A program made the translations under genes and the position numbers. Shown in pieces: positions 1 to 9,779 of a stretch of 64,000 nucleotides of DNA (the first letter of the stretch is position 1; the number at the start of each line of letters is the position of its first letter). Location: contig QIAN01000379.1 of NCBI GenBank assembly GCA_003225005.1, forward strand, positions 1-64,000, written 5' to 3'. The notes below the pieces were generated by a model, which did no database searches, was not told the origin of the DNA, and saw nothing but the letters and a program-made list of their open reading frames with translations. The stretch is from Acidobacteriota bacterium. Its GTDB lineage: Bacteria; Acidobacteriota; Terriglobia; Terriglobales; Acidobacteriaceae.

Positions 1-178
1 TGCGCCTTTTGTTCTGCTAGACAGGCGAAAGGAAAGCGCAAACTTGTGCCAACGCGATGTTTCGACAGGCGTCGTCGGCGGAAACTGAGCGGTGTGACAG
101 TTCTAACCCGCAGAAAAGAAACGCAGAGCAAAAGCATTGAGACAGAAACCTGCTCGGATTGCCTATGTGCCTCAGCTT

Positions 179-1684
179 TTACGGGACTGTGAGCGTGGCG
201 GTTTGCATTCGGCCGCTGGTGGTTCCGCCTACGCCTCCGCTCGTCCAGACTGGATGAGCATGGCTCATGGTTCCATTGGGGCCGAGGGCGATACTGGAAT
301 AGTCGCCGATGAAGCCCGCTCCGCCGGCATTGATGTGGACCGAAGTCACGCGTGCGTTCGGAGCGAAACTGGAGCCGTTATTGGTGGTGAACGTGGCGTA
401 GATATCCAGCAGTCCAGTGGAACTGCTGTTGCGAGTGTCAAACCAGCTCATGTGCACGACGCCATTTGTGTCGGCAGCGACTGCCGGCATCAGGCGCTGG
501 CCTGTGGTCGAATCGTTCACCCTGATGGGGCTGGTGAAGGTCAGGCCGCCTGAGGTCGTGGAGCGCACGAATGCGGTACGGGCGTTGGTCGCGGGCTGAT
601 CGGTGTAGACGTCGTAAATGAATCCCTTGCCCGAAACCGGGCTCACTGCGAGGGCAGGGAAGGTGTTATCGCGATAGGTTGCGGTAAAGCTCAAATTGTT
701 GAATGCGGGCGTCAAGGGAATTGGCGTTCCGAAGGAAACGCCACCGTTGGTGGACTTGGCGATATAGTGCCGGCCCTGGCCCGAGACTAAGAATACCTCA
801 TAGGCGACGTACACTTCGCCCGCAGGGCCCACCGCGACTTGAGAACCTTGAACAGCACCGTCCTGTGAGGACGGATTGATCCGTATGGGCGTAGACCAGT
901 TCACGCCGTGATTGGTCGAGCGCGAAAACCAAATCGCATCAGTGCTGGAGGTGAAATGTGTCCAGGAGGCATAGACATTCCCGGAAAATGTTGAGGAGCT
1001 ATAGTCCGCAGCAATCCATTCTTTGTCTTCCACGTTGCTGCTTGGTGTGAGGGTTGTCCTGACAGCGTGGCAGCCGGATTGTTTGAAAGTTGGGCCAGAA
1101 GCCAGTGTCGCGCTGCACACGTAGTAGCCGTCATTGCTGACTTTGTTGCCTTTGAACTGCAAATACAGATTCGCAAGATAGACATTGCCCAACTTGTCCA
1201 TCGCGACTACGGGATCGCTGTTGGCTTGCCAGATGTGTCCATCGGCGGTTGCGGGGAATCCGCCGGAGAGAGGCACAAAGTGCTGCGACCAGCTTGATCC
1301 GTTGTTTGAAGAGAAGGCATATTTGCTGGTGTTGAATCCGCCGTTGAGGGAGAAGTCGCTGATCATCGCGATCAGATGGTTGAAATTGTTGGGATCAACG
1401 GCGATGTGTTCTTCCGCTTCAGGAACGGTGGAGGTTGGATCAATGGTCGCACCCACAGTGTAGGGGGAACCGGAGAAACTGAAAAAATTGGGGAGCAATG
1501 GCTCATTCTCTTGCGGAAATTCGGTGAGCGGCGCGGGGACAGGAATCGCGTCGCGATGGGCAATGATGGTCCTAAAGGTGGCGGAAGGGTCGGGAGTCTC
1601 GCTGGGGGACTGAGCAACGGAGTACAGTCCGGTGAGTCCCAGTATCACCAGGCACGCTACTAAGGCGGATGCAAATCGAAACAT
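179..1684 (-). CDS. Secreted BNR/Asp-box repeat protein (sialidase-like propeller)
   Basis: A 501-residue exported protein. The ATG at 1684 is preceded by an AAAGGAG-type ribosome site and opens directly into a signal peptide (MFRFASALVACLVILGL, then VAQS), so the longer upstream frame is not needed. The mature part carries at least five Asp-box-like turns (SNNGSSWS, STNHGVNWS, STNGGVSF, TTSGGLTF, TTNNGSSF) spaced as in BNR beta-propellers. Sialidases have this fold, but so do many extracellular proteins without sialidase activity, and I cannot see a convincing sialidase arginine triad. Function beyond an extracellular propeller is unknown. It stands alone, with no same-strand partner within 1.8 kb. 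Confidence 0.75.
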   Translation of the reverse strand: MFRFASALVACLVILGLTGLYSVAQSPSETPDPSATFRTIIAHRDAIPVPAPLTEFPQENEPLLPNFFSFSGSPYTVGATIDPTSTVPEAEEHIAVDPNNFNHLIAMISDFSLNGGFNTSKYAFSSNNGSSWSQHFVPLSGGFPATADGHIWQANSDPVVAMDKLGNVYLANLYLQFKGNKVSNDGYYVCSATLASGPTFKQSGCHAVRTTLTPSSNVEDKEWIAADYSSSTFSGNVYASWTHFTSSTDAIWFSRSTNHGVNWSTPIRINPSSQDGAVQGSQVAVGPAGEVYVAYEVFLVSGQGRHYIAKSTNGGVSFGTPIPLTPAFNNLSFTATYRDNTFPALAVSPVSGKGFIYDVYTDQPATNARTAFVRSTTSGGLTFTSPIRVNDSTTGQRLMPAVAADTNGVVHMSWFDTRNSSSTGLLDIYATFTTNNGSSFAPNARVTSVHINAGGAGFIGDYSSIALGPNGTMSHAHPVWTSGGVGGTTSGRMQTATLTVP

Positions 1685-1961
1685 GGGATCGAGTCTCCTT
1701 TCGCGGTGGGGCTGGCTGGCTTCATGGTGCCCAAGAATGCGTCCCAGCTTTTCGCAGGCTGCAAAAGTGTACCGCAAAGAGAGCAAAACATTATCTCTGG
1801 GAGGTAAATTTTCCTCATCTGCGGGCAGCTTTCGAACCGCGGCGGCGCGGTCCTTTTCGGTGGCGGTTCGGCTCGCGATTGGCTTTAACCCTCAATGAGA
1901 AATGGCGATTTCACGTCAACTATCGATGTATTTTCCGGTTTGCACATGCGATCGGATCTGA

Positions 1962-3508
1962 GTACGCCTTCTGCTCTCTCTGCGGGTCGCAGGGGTCACG
2001 ACGCTCATCGGTGGCGAGAAGTCGCTGCGGCTGACCGACAATCTGGGCGACTTTGGTCCAACTTGGTCCCCGGATAGTCGACAGATCGCATTTGTCCGTT
2101 CCTCTGAAGAAGAAATGAGCTTCTACGTGATTCCCGCTCTCGGCGGCACCGAGCATAGGTTGTACACGGGGCCCGCCAACCGCAGGACGGGGGGCAGTCG
2201 CTTGGATTGGTCGCCTGATGGCGGCGTCTTAGCGTTTGCGGAGTCCACCGCCGCAAACAGAGTTCGGTCTCGGATTGCCTTGCTTTCGCTTACGGATTTG
2301 ACCATACGACCGCTTACATCACCGCCGCAGCAGGAGTATGACTGTGAAGCCGCTTTCTCGCCTGATGGTTTGAGGGTGGCTTTCGAGCGAGGGAGTATTG
2401 GCGGTGGGGGGAGGGACTTATTTGTGCTGCCGGTCACAGGTGGCGAGCCCCGGCGGCTTACCTTCGATAATTTCGGCGGGTCTCCCGTTTGGACTCAGGA
2501 TGGCAGCGATATCGTGTTCTCTTCCGAGCGGGGAGGTTTTAAAAGTTTGTGGCGCATTTCCGCTTCAGGAGGAACACCACGGCCGGTTCAAGGAGTAGGA
2601 GCACCGGCCTTCAGCCCATCAATCCCTCGTAAGGGTGACCCACTCATCTACCAGCATTTCGTCTCTATCGACAACATCTGGCGGCTGAACCTGAAAGACG
2701 ACAAAAAAGCTCACGGTCCCCCAGTGCGTGTGATTTCCACGAGAGGGTTCAATTTGAAACCAAACTTTTCACCAGACGGAAAGAAGATTGCGTTTGAGTC
2801 CGACCGCTTGGGGTATTCGGATATTTGGTACTGCGATGGCGACGGGTCCAATTGCGCACAGGTGACCTCGTTGCACGGTACGCTGGAACCGCGCGGTGGT
2901 CGCCGGACGGGCATCACATTGCATTTGAATTTCAATCCAAACACTTTTACGAGATTTACGTCGTCGAAGTACCTGGTGGCCGCGCCTAGTCTTGTGCCCA
3001 CTTTCCCCGGAACCGATAATGGGGCACCCAATTGGTCGCGAGATGGACAGTGGATATACTTCTATTCCACCCACGAAAAGGGACTCTTTCAGTTATGGAA
3101 GGTGCCGTGAAAGGTGGATCGTCGGTCCAGGTAACAAGAAACGGTGGCGTCTATGCGATCGAATCCGAGGACGGACGCTTCCTTTATTACTCCAAAGTTG
3201 AACAGCCGGGTATATGGAAGATGCCATTGAATGGCGGTGAAGAAACCCGCGTTTTGGATCAACCTTCAGGCACTGCTTGGCACAGCTGGGGACTTGTCCG
3301 GAACGGAATCTACTTTCTCAATTTGAGTGATACGCCAAACGGGAGAATAGAATTCTTCGACTTTGCAACCCGCCAGACAACCCCAATCTTCGCCCTGGAA
3401 AAGCCCGCCCCGAGCTATGGCGGCCTGGCCGTGTCTCCCGACGGCAGATCGCTCGTTTCTAGGCACTCGACGATTGTGGACGAGTGCAAACCGGAAGTAA
3501 CCGCCTAG
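1962..3508 (+). pseudogene. Decayed TolB/PD40 beta-propeller gene with frameshifts
   Basis: PD40 propeller repeats (TWSPDSRQIAF, LDWSPDGG, AAFSPDGLRVAF, NFSPDGKKIAFESDR, NWSRDGQWIYF) run through the interval but need three frame changes. Near 2875 the frame shifts into one reading RYAGTARWSPDGHHIAFEF. Near 2986 it returns. At about 3107 one G appears to be missing, so that KVP-stop should continue as KVPVKGGSSVQVTR. The 5' end is open only from 1962, after an in-frame stop, and has no start codon or N-terminal domain. In acidobacteria such propellers usually follow a winged-helix DNA-binding or a protein kinase domain, so the head is probably lost. The C-terminus runs to the stop at 3508. Confidence 0.8.
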
Positions 3509-3526
3509 TTCACGGCAGAGACGCGC

Positions 3527-4204
3527 TCAAATGTGAATGTTGTCGCACAGTTGTAAGCGGAGCTTATGGGTGGCGCGAAAAAGTGTGTTCTTGACGGTGC
3601 CTTCGGTGGTCTTGAGAATTCCGGCCACGGTTCTCAGCTTTAAGCCGTGATAGTGCTTTAGTTCGAAAACGACACGCTCGCGTGGTGAGAGCTGGCTCAG
3701 AGCACGAACGATGTGCTCCCGAAGTATGCGGCCTGCGAGATTGCGCTCGGGACTCGCGCCCGCGCTCTGATCGGGTATTCGGTCGAGGATTTCCCGCTTC
3801 TCTCCGTCTGGGGCAATTGTAGTGGTCAATTCGCGGCTTCGGGTGCGCTTACGCCGAAGATAATCGAGGCAGAGATTCGTGGCGATACGATAGACCCAAG
3901 TATAAAACGAGCACTCGAAACGAAACCGAGTCAAATATATATAGGCGTGCAGGAACGCTTCCTGATAAATGTCCTGGGCATCCTGCTCAGAGCCGGTTAG
4001 ATGAAGAGTGAGGCGGAGGACCGCCCGGTCATATCGATGGACGAGTTGCTCGAAAGCTGCGGCACTGCCCTGTTGCGCTGCCCGAATCAGCTGCGCGTCA
4101 TCTACGCGACTGGAGCGGTTTTCTCCGGCCGGAGGTACAGACGACAATACAGCGGCGTCATTTACGTGGTCAGCTATGCGGCGGAGTTGGTTCGCTTTAG
4201 ACAA
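3527..4204 (-). CDS. ECF-type RNA polymerase sigma factor
   Basis: A 225-residue sigma-70 family factor of the extracytoplasmic (ECF) type. Region 2 lies at about residues 50-115, with FEQLVHRYDRAV and the helix QDAQDIYQEAFLHAY followed by FYTWVYRIATNLCLDYLRRKR. A linker leads to region 4 at about 165-215, with LSPRERVVFELKHYHGL and the helix-turn-helix TVAGILKTTEGTVKNTLFRA. It presumably recruits RNA polymerase to a stress regulon. The gene begins 12 bases after the stop of the SpoIIE-type phosphatase gene on the same strand, so the two are probably co-transcribed. No anti-sigma gene is adjacent. Regulation through partner switching with the phosphatase is an inference. Confidence 0.93.
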   Translation of the reverse strand: MSKANQLRRIADHVNDAAVLSSVPPAGENRSSRVDDAQLIRAAQQGSAAAFEQLVHRYDRAVLRLTLHLTGSEQDAQDIYQEAFLHAYIYLTRFRFECSFYTWVYRIATNLCLDYLRRKRTRSRELTTTIAPDGEKREILDRIPDQSAGASPERNLAGRILREHIVRALSQLSPRERVVFELKHYHGLKLRTVAGILKTTEGTVKNTLFRATHKLRLQLCDNIHI

Positions 4205-4216
4205 GCAAGTGTCCGA

Positions 4217-4942
4217 TCAATATTTTTTGCAGCTGCCGAATCGATGCAACACGACCAACGCGACATCGTCTTCGCGACGCTGGCTTCCAGCGAAGTCCTC
4301 GACTGCAGCCAGCACAGAAAAGAGCATGACGCTCGGCTTACAACCTGAAAATGTCCGCGCCGCATTCAGCAAGCCTTTGGCTCCGAATTCAACCCCAGAT
4401 TCATTCCTGCACTCTGGTATTCCGTCGGAGTAAGCAAGCAGCGTATTGCCAGGGCAAAGTCGCTCGCTACCGTTCGCGAACGAGGCCGCGGAAAGCGCTC
4501 CTGAAACCGTTCCACCGGCGCGAAGCTCCTCGACTTCACTATTTTCCCGGAGCAGCAGGGCGGGAGGGTGCCCCGCGTGGCAATAGGTAAGCTCGCCCTT
4601 TTCCAGATTGACGCGAGCCAGGAACAGCGTCGCCAAAGGGACTTCGAGACCGGTGAGCAGCAGATCGCGATTGACCGCTGATAGAGCAGCCGCGGGGTCG
4701 CCGACCGTAGTCATTTGCCGGCGAATCATTCCGATGACATCGGTAAACCACATCGCTGCCATGAGACCTTTGCCGGCGATGTCACCGATCGCAAAGACAA
4801 GGTCGCCTTCGATCTGCATTAGGGTGATGAAGTCGCCGGAGAGATGACGCACTGGGAAGATCTCGCTGGCGAACTCATAAGGACCGGCGCGAAGATGACG
4901 CGGACCGCAGAGTCTTCTCTGCACCTGGGCAGCTTCGTACAT
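4217..4942 (-). CDS. PP2C-type SpoIIE/RsbU family serine phosphatase
   Basis: A serine phosphatase domain of the SpoIIE/RsbU family, 241 residues from the only usable ATG. Visible metal-binding and core motifs are LSGDF, GDIAGKGLMAAM, HAGHPPALLL, YSDGIPE and EDDVALVVL. Such enzymes dephosphorylate STAS-type anti-sigma antagonists. The gene lies 12 bases upstream of the ECF sigma gene. The reading frame stays open upstream to a stop at 5111-5113 and encodes a plausible coiled-coil leader (LEDQLASLKREHDDLRRA), yet that stretch holds no ATG, GTG or TTG. The true start may therefore be a rarer codon, or the 5' end may be damaged. Confidence in the catalytic domain is high; the start is uncertain. 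Confidence 0.85.
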   Translation of the reverse strand: MYEAAQVQRRLCGPRHLRAGPYEFASEIFPVRHLSGDFITLMQIEGDLVFAIGDIAGKGLMAAMWFTDVIGMIRRQMTTVGDPAAALSAVNRDLLLTGLEVPLATLFLARVNLEKGELTYCHAGHPPALLLRENSEVEELRAGGTVSGALSAASFANGSERLCPGNTLLAYSDGIPECRNESGVEFGAKGLLNAARTFSGCKPSVMLFSVLAAVEDFAGSQRREDDVALVVLHRFGSCKKY

Positions 4943-5184
4943 GGCGCGGCGAAGATCGTCGTGCTCGCGCTTTAAGCTAGCAAGCTGATCTTCGAGTGCA
5001 CGATGGCGAGGTCGGCCGGCCGTTCGAGTCGTTGCCGCGAAGTCAGCCCTCTTCGTGTTTTGATACCGGCTGCGAATTTGTGCAACGCTTTTGACGAGTT
5101 CTATCGATTGCTATCTATTGCTTACGTGTGATTGCTGGTACGAAGTACAGCGCAGACGATCTCGGAAGGTGCTTTCTTCGTGCT

Positions 5185-5220
5185 AAAAAGCGGTGCTCCC
5201 TCCAGGATGCACCGCTTTTT
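5185..5220 (-). terminator. Perfect-stem intrinsic terminator after the GYD gene
   Basis: A perfect 12-bp inverted repeat (AAAAAGCGGTGC and GCACCGCTTTTT) surrounds a 12-base loop. Read on the minus strand it ends in a T run and lies 15 bases after the stop of the GYD gene. The A/T flanks would let it work in both directions, but no plus-strand gene ends here. Confidence 0.8.
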
Positions 5221-5234
5221 TCGCTGCTATACAC

Positions 5235-5525
5235 TCACAGAGATGCGACAATTTTTCGGTATTCTGCTTCGGTAAAGGCTTTCAGGGTTTGCGTGGTGAT
5301 GTTACCCATGGATCCCGTGGACAGCATGAATTTCGCGCTCGCCTCATCGTTGGGAAACTCAGAGATAATTACGGCATCGTACTTTCCCATGGTCAAGTAC
5401 CAGGCGTGGATCTTTCCGCCGGCTGCCTCGGCGGCTTTCTTGGCCGCGTCCAGCCGCGCCGGGCTCTCCTTAATTTTCGCAGCGCCCTGCTGCGTGTATC
5501 GGATCAGCGTAATGTAATGTCCCAT
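5235..5525 (-). CDS. GYD-domain protein
   Basis: A 96-residue cytoplasmic protein starting MGHYITLIRYTQQG. The start at 5525 is chosen over an ATG 15 bases upstream because that upstream ATG sits inside the ribosome binding site GGAGG. The GYD family is a small ferredoxin-like dimeric alpha/beta barrel fold. The family-naming segment is recognisable as MGKYDAVIISEFP around residue 47, and MGNITTQTLKAF follows. No catalytic function is established for the family. The gene is a single cistron ending at a strong hairpin terminator. Confidence 0.85.
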   Translation of the reverse strand: MGHYITLIRYTQQGAAKIKESPARLDAAKKAAEAAGGKIHAWYLTMGKYDAVIISEFPNDEASAKFMLSTGSMGNITTQTLKAFTEAEYRKIVASL

Positions 5526-5597
5526 CGTTATTTCCTCCAAATTGAGATTGGGCTTAGAGTTTACATTCTAAGCCGGATTTGCCTGATCGCCGACGAA

Positions 5598-5625
5598 GGT
5601 CAGGTACTGCTGTACCTTCCTGACC
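5598..5625. repeat. Hairpin within an imperfect tandem repeat
   Basis: GGTCAGGTAC and GTACCTTCCTGACC pair around four bases, with a four-base bulge. The flanks carry near-identical words (TGATCGCCGACG at 5584 and TGACCGCCGACG at 5621), so the hairpin straddles two diverged copies. It lies in the non-coding stretch between the GYD gene and the propeller remnant. Apart from that remnant, I see no gene between 5526 and 6197. Confidence 0.45.
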
Positions 5626-5772
5626 GCCGACGGTAAAGTTCAGGCCACGAGCTGAATCGGCATGATGTTGTGGTACATGCGGAAGAAGCCGGGGGGAGCA
5701 AGGGCCGATCTTTAGTCGCGGGCGTTATTTCTTCAGGTGTTATGCGAGAGGAATTGCCGTGGGGAGCGACGG

Positions 5773-6072
5773 CTATTTTAGATTGTCGCTGCGATAGAGC
5801 TGTCCCAGCTGCGTGCCGTGAGGATAGGCCATCCAGTGACCGTCTGGCGTGATTGCGATCGGAGTAGCCAATGGGTTAAGGCCCACCTGATCCTTCGGTT
5901 TAATCATCTGCCACAGTTCCCGCTGGCCGGAATTCAGGTCAATCCTATTGATCGTAAGTCCGGTGGGAGTGGGGACCTGGGTGAAGATATGTTTAGAGTC
6001 CGATATCCAGCCAATGGGGAACTCACGGCCTTGAAGGCTGGGAATCGGCCGGCTGCTGCCTGCGCACTGCAT
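5773..6072 (-). pseudogene. C-terminal remnant of a PD40/kinase-type propeller protein
   Basis: About 85 residues (FPIGWISDSKHIFTQV ... RIDLNSGQRELWQ ... IAITPDGHWMAYPH ... LYRSDNLK) match the final blades of the propellers that follow serine/threonine kinase or winged-helix domains in acidobacteria. There is an in-frame stop just upstream of 6072 and nothing recognisable before it, so the rest of the gene is gone. The final stop codon is preserved. It lies back to back with the tricorn-like protease gene. Confidence 0.65.
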
Positions 6073-6197
6073 GGTAAATGGGGTTTACGAACTTGGTAGA
6101 GGCGAGAAGTCATCCCGCTAAGTTCTACCCCCGCGATGTGGTTGACCCTCCTCTGCCCCTCACTCTAAGATTCCCAGTCGCGTATCAGGAGCCCCTT

Positions 6198-9100
6198 ATG
6201 CGGAAACTGGTTGTGCGCCGTGCCTGCACATTGATTTGCCTCTCCATTGTCGTTTGCGCGGTGCCACGGCTGTTGGCGCAGAACTCTTCGTCCGAGAACC
6301 CGCCGCTGTTGCTGCGCTTCCCCACGATCAGCAAAACCCAGATCGTTTTCACCTACGGCGACGACCTCTGGATCGTCAGCCGCGAAGGCGGCGAAGCGCG
6401 ACACCTTACATCCGGGATCGGAATCGAAGACCTCCCGGCATTTTCCCCCGACGGAACTCTAGTCGCGTTTACTGCCGAGTACGACGGCAATCGTGACGTG
6501 TACGTAGTTCCAGCCGCGGGCGGCGTCCCCAGGCGGTTGACGTATCATCCCGCAGAGGACGACGTTCTCGGCTGGACGCCGGACGGCAAAAAGATTCTCT
6601 TCGCGTCGTTTGGAAACAGCTTCATGCACTTCGAGGACCAGCTCTACACCGTGCCCATCGAAGGCGGATTCCCAACCCGACTGCCCATTCCCATTGGTGA
6701 GGAAGCAACATTCTCGCCCGATGCCACGCATATCGCTTATGTGTCGCATCCGCAGTGGCAGGCGGCATGGAAGCGCTATCGCGGCGGTCAGACCTCACCC
6801 ATTTGGATTGCCGACTTGAAGGACTCGAGCGTGGCGAAACTTCCGCGAGAGAACTCTAACGACCACTATCCCATGTGGGTAGGCGACACAATTTACTTTC
6901 TCTCCGACCGCAACGGTCCTGTGAGTCTGTTCGCCTACGACACCAAGACGCAGCAAGTTTCCGAGGCGCTGCATAGCGATGGGTTTGATTTCAAAACCGC
7001 GTCCGCCGGTCCGGACGCGATCGTCATCGAACAATTCGGAGCGATCAAGGTCTACGATCCCAGCACACGTCAGGCTAAGACCATCAACATTCGCGTAGCC
7101 GGCGACGTTGAAGCAGTCCGCCCGCATTTTGTGAAGGTAGAGTCCAAGCGCATTCAGAATTTCAACATTTCACCCACGGGCGCGCGCGCGGTCTTCGAGG
7201 CCTGGGGAGAGATATTCACTGTGCCCACCGACAAAGGCGATATCCGCAATCTGACCCACAGCCCCGCAGCGGCTGATCGCGATCCTTCGTGGTCGCCCGA
7301 CGGCAAATCGATTGCATACTTCTCCGATGAGTCGGGAGAATATGAACTGGAAATCCGCAGCCAGAATGGTCTGGGCGAGGTCCGGCATATCAACCTGGGT
7401 AATCCACCGTCGTTCTTTTACAGACCCACGTGGTCGCCCGATAGCAAGAAGATTGCATACACCGACAAGCGATTGAACCTGTGGTTCGTCGAGTTGGACA
7501 ACCCCACCCCTCGGCTGGTGGACACTGACTACTTCGGCGGCTTCGGCCCCACCCAGCTCAGCCAAACCTGGGCTCCGGACAATAAGTGGATCGCTTATGC
7601 CAAACAACTTCCTAGTGGCCAGCATGCAGTGTTCGTTTATTCCCTGGAGCAGGGAAAGTCACGTCAAATCACTGACGGCATGAGCGACGCGCTTTATCCC
7701 AGCTTCGACAAAAATGGAACGTATTTATACTTCACCGCCTCCACCGATGTCGGGCTTGCCACGTCCGGCCTGGACATGTCGAGCGACGAGCACCGCGTTT
7801 CGCGCAGCGCCTATGTCGCGGTGCTGAACAAGGATTTGCCTTCGCCGCTCGCGCCGGAGAGCGATGAGGAAAAATCGAAAGAAGAGAAGAAAGCCGAGCA
7901 GGACAAAGAGAATGCCAAAGAGCAGTCCAAGAGCAAGGACAAAGACAAGAGCGAGGACAAAAATAAAAGCAAAGCCGACAAAGCATCTTCCGACAGGGAT
8001 AAGAGCAAAGACAGCAAAGGGGACAAGGACAAAGCTAAGGAAGAACCGATAGTAGTGAAGATCGACTTCGAAGGCATCGGCCAGCGCATTCTCGCGTTAC
8101 CGATTCCGGCAAAGAACTATGCCAACATGCTTTCCGGTAAGTCTGGAATTTTATTCCTCGCCGAAGCGCCCATGGTTGTCACCGAGGACGACCAGACTAA
8201 CCTGAACCAGACCATCCAGAAGTTTGATCTGAGCAAACGCAAGGTAGACAAGTTCCTGGAAGAGGTTAACGACATTGCGGTGTCATTAGATGGCGAGAAG
8301 ATTCTCTATCGCAAGGGCGAGCAATGGGCGACGGCCTCCACAGAAGAGCCGCCCACTGCAGGTGGGCCACCCAAGCCCGGCTTCGGCCCGCTCAAGCTCG
8401 ACGCGATCGAGGTCTACGTCGAACCCAAGGCCATGTGGAAGCAGATTTACAACGAGACTTGGCGAATCGAGCGAGATTTCTTCTACGACCCGCACTACCA
8501 CGGTCTCGATCTCGACAAAGTGAAGAAAAAATATGCCCCCTATTTGGAGGGCATAGCTTCGCGCAGCGAACTTACCTATCTGTTTCAGGATTCACTGGGT
8601 GAGATGACGGTGGGCCACATGTTCGTCGGCGGCGGCGAAAAACCTGAGCCGAAAAAAGTGAAAGGTGGCCTGCTCGGCGCCGACTACAGCCTGGAGAACG
8701 CCCGCTACCGTATCGCCAAAGTTTACGACGGAGAGAACTGGAATCCTGGCCTGCAGGCGCCATTGACGCAGCCCGGAGTCAACGTGAAGGCCGGAGACTA
8801 TATTCTTGCGGTGAACGGACGCGACTTGCACTCTTCCGACAACGTCTACAGCTTCTTCGAGGAGACTGCAGGAAAACAAGTGGTGCTGAAAGTTGGTCCC
8901 CATGCTGATGCTAAAGACTCGCGCGACGTCACCGTGGTGCCTGTCGAAAGCGAGGAGAATTTGCGTCACCTGGCATGGATCGAGGACAACCGGCGCAAAG
9001 TGGACCAAGCCACGGGAGGCCGCGTGGCCTATGTTCACGTCCCCAACACGGCAGGTGCCGGATATACCAGCTTCAACCGATATTTCTTCTCCCAAGTGGG

Positions 9101-9644
9101 CAAGGAAGCCGTCATCATCGACGAACGCTTCAATGAAGGTGGGCAACTTGCAGATTACATTATAGATGTTCTCCGTCGTCCGTTGACCAGCAAGGTCGTT
9201 ACACGCGAGGGCCACGACTGGTCGAGCCCCTCGGAGTCCATCTTCGGGCCGAAGGTCATGATCATCAACGAAATGTCAGGCTCGGGTGGCGACGCGCTGC
9301 CCTGGTACTTCCGCAAGGCCGGTCTCGGGCCCTTGGTAGGAAAGAGAACGTGGGGAGGATTGGTTGGCATCGGGGGTTATCCCGAACTCCTCGACGGCGG
9401 CCGCGTCACCGCTCCCAGAGCAGCGCTTTACGGCCTCAAGGGCGAGTGGGAAGTTGAGAACCACGGCGTCGCGCCGGATTACGAAGTCGATCTGGAGCCC
9501 GCTCTGTTCCGCCAAGGCCACGATGCCCAGCTCGACAAAGCCATCGAAGTCGTCATCGAACAGCTAAAGGAACATCCGCTGCCGCAGTACCCGCATCCGC
9601 CCTACCCGAATTATCACGAGCACGACGACCTGGGGGCGAAGTAG
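6198..9644 (+). CDS. Tricorn-like S41 protease with PD40 propellers and PDZ domain
   Basis: A 1148-residue secreted protease. The ATG at 6198 has AGGAG upstream and opens into a signal peptide (MRKLVVRRACTLICLSIVV, ending LLAQ). Two PD40 propellers (PAFSPDGTLVAF, DPSWSPDGKSIAY, PTWSPDSKKIAY and others) fill roughly residues 30-560. A charged Lys/Asp/Glu/Ser-rich linker spans about 555-615. A helical region leads to a PDZ domain (GVNVKAGDYILAVNGRDL, about 855-905) and a C-terminal S41 domain with RFNEGGQ and the nucleophile motif NEMSGSGGD. In tricorn the propellers gate peptides into the active site; here the enzyme probably degrades peptides in the periplasm. The low-complexity linker is unusual. 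Confidence 0.93.
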   Translation: MRKLVVRRACTLICLSIVVCAVPRLLAQNSSSENPPLLLRFPTISKTQIVFTYGDDLWIVSREGGEARHLTSGIGIEDLPAFSPDGTLVAFTAEYDGNRDVYVVPAAGGVPRRLTYHPAEDDVLGWTPDGKKILFASFGNSFMHFEDQLYTVPIEGGFPTRLPIPIGEEATFSPDATHIAYVSHPQWQAAWKRYRGGQTSPIWIADLKDSSVAKLPRENSNDHYPMWVGDTIYFLSDRNGPVSLFAYDTKTQQVSEALHSDGFDFKTASAGPDAIVIEQFGAIKVYDPSTRQAKTINIRVAGDVEAVRPHFVKVESKRIQNFNISPTGARAVFEAWGEIFTVPTDKGDIRNLTHSPAAADRDPSWSPDGKSIAYFSDESGEYELEIRSQNGLGEVRHINLGNPPSFFYRPTWSPDSKKIAYTDKRLNLWFVELDNPTPRLVDTDYFGGFGPTQLSQTWAPDNKWIAYAKQLPSGQHAVFVYSLEQGKSRQITDGMSDALYPSFDKNGTYLYFTASTDVGLATSGLDMSSDEHRVSRSAYVAVLNKDLPSPLAPESDEEKSKEEKKAEQDKENAKEQSKSKDKDKSEDKNKSKADKASSDRDKSKDSKGDKDKAKEEPIVVKIDFEGIGQRILALPIPAKNYANMLSGKSGILFLAEAPMVVTEDDQTNLNQTIQKFDLSKRKVDKFLEEVNDIAVSLDGEKILYRKGEQWATASTEEPPTAGGPPKPGFGPLKLDAIEVYVEPKAMWKQIYNETWRIERDFFYDPHYHGLDLDKVKKKYAPYLEGIASRSELTYLFQDSLGEMTVGHMFVGGGEKPEPKKVKGGLLGADYSLENARYRIAKVYDGENWNPGLQAPLTQPGVNVKAGDYILAVNGRDLHSSDNVYSFFEETAGKQVVLKVGPHADAKDSRDVTVVPVESEENLRHLAWIEDNRRKVDQATGGRVAYVHVPNTAGAGYTSFNRYFFSQVGKEAVIIDERFNEGGQLADYIIDVLRRPLTSKVVTREGHDWSSPSESIFGPKVMIINEMSGSGGDALPWYFRKAGLGPLVGKRTWGGLVGIGGYPELLDGGRVTAPRAALYGLKGEWEVENHGVAPDYEVDLEPALFRQGHDAQLDKAIEVVIEQLKEHPLPQYPHPPYPNYHEHDDLGAK

Positions 9645-9702
9645 CCAACCACCAAGGCGGAGGCTATCGGCGTTCTCTGCCACTTGATGTTGTTGCCGGC
9701 TC

Positions 9703-9749
9703 GAAAAAAAACGAAGGCCGGAATCCCGGAGAGCATCCCGGTCCCGGCC
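9703..9749 (-). terminator. Probable intrinsic terminator of the TonB-M48 unit
   Basis: On the minus strand, GGCCGGgaCCGG pairs with CCGGgattCCGGCC across eight bases and is followed, after TTCG, by eight T residues. It lies about 30 bases downstream of the M48 protease stop. Confidence 0.6.
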
Positions 9750-9779
9750 AGCGTCGTACTTCAACTTGGTGTTTTCTTT

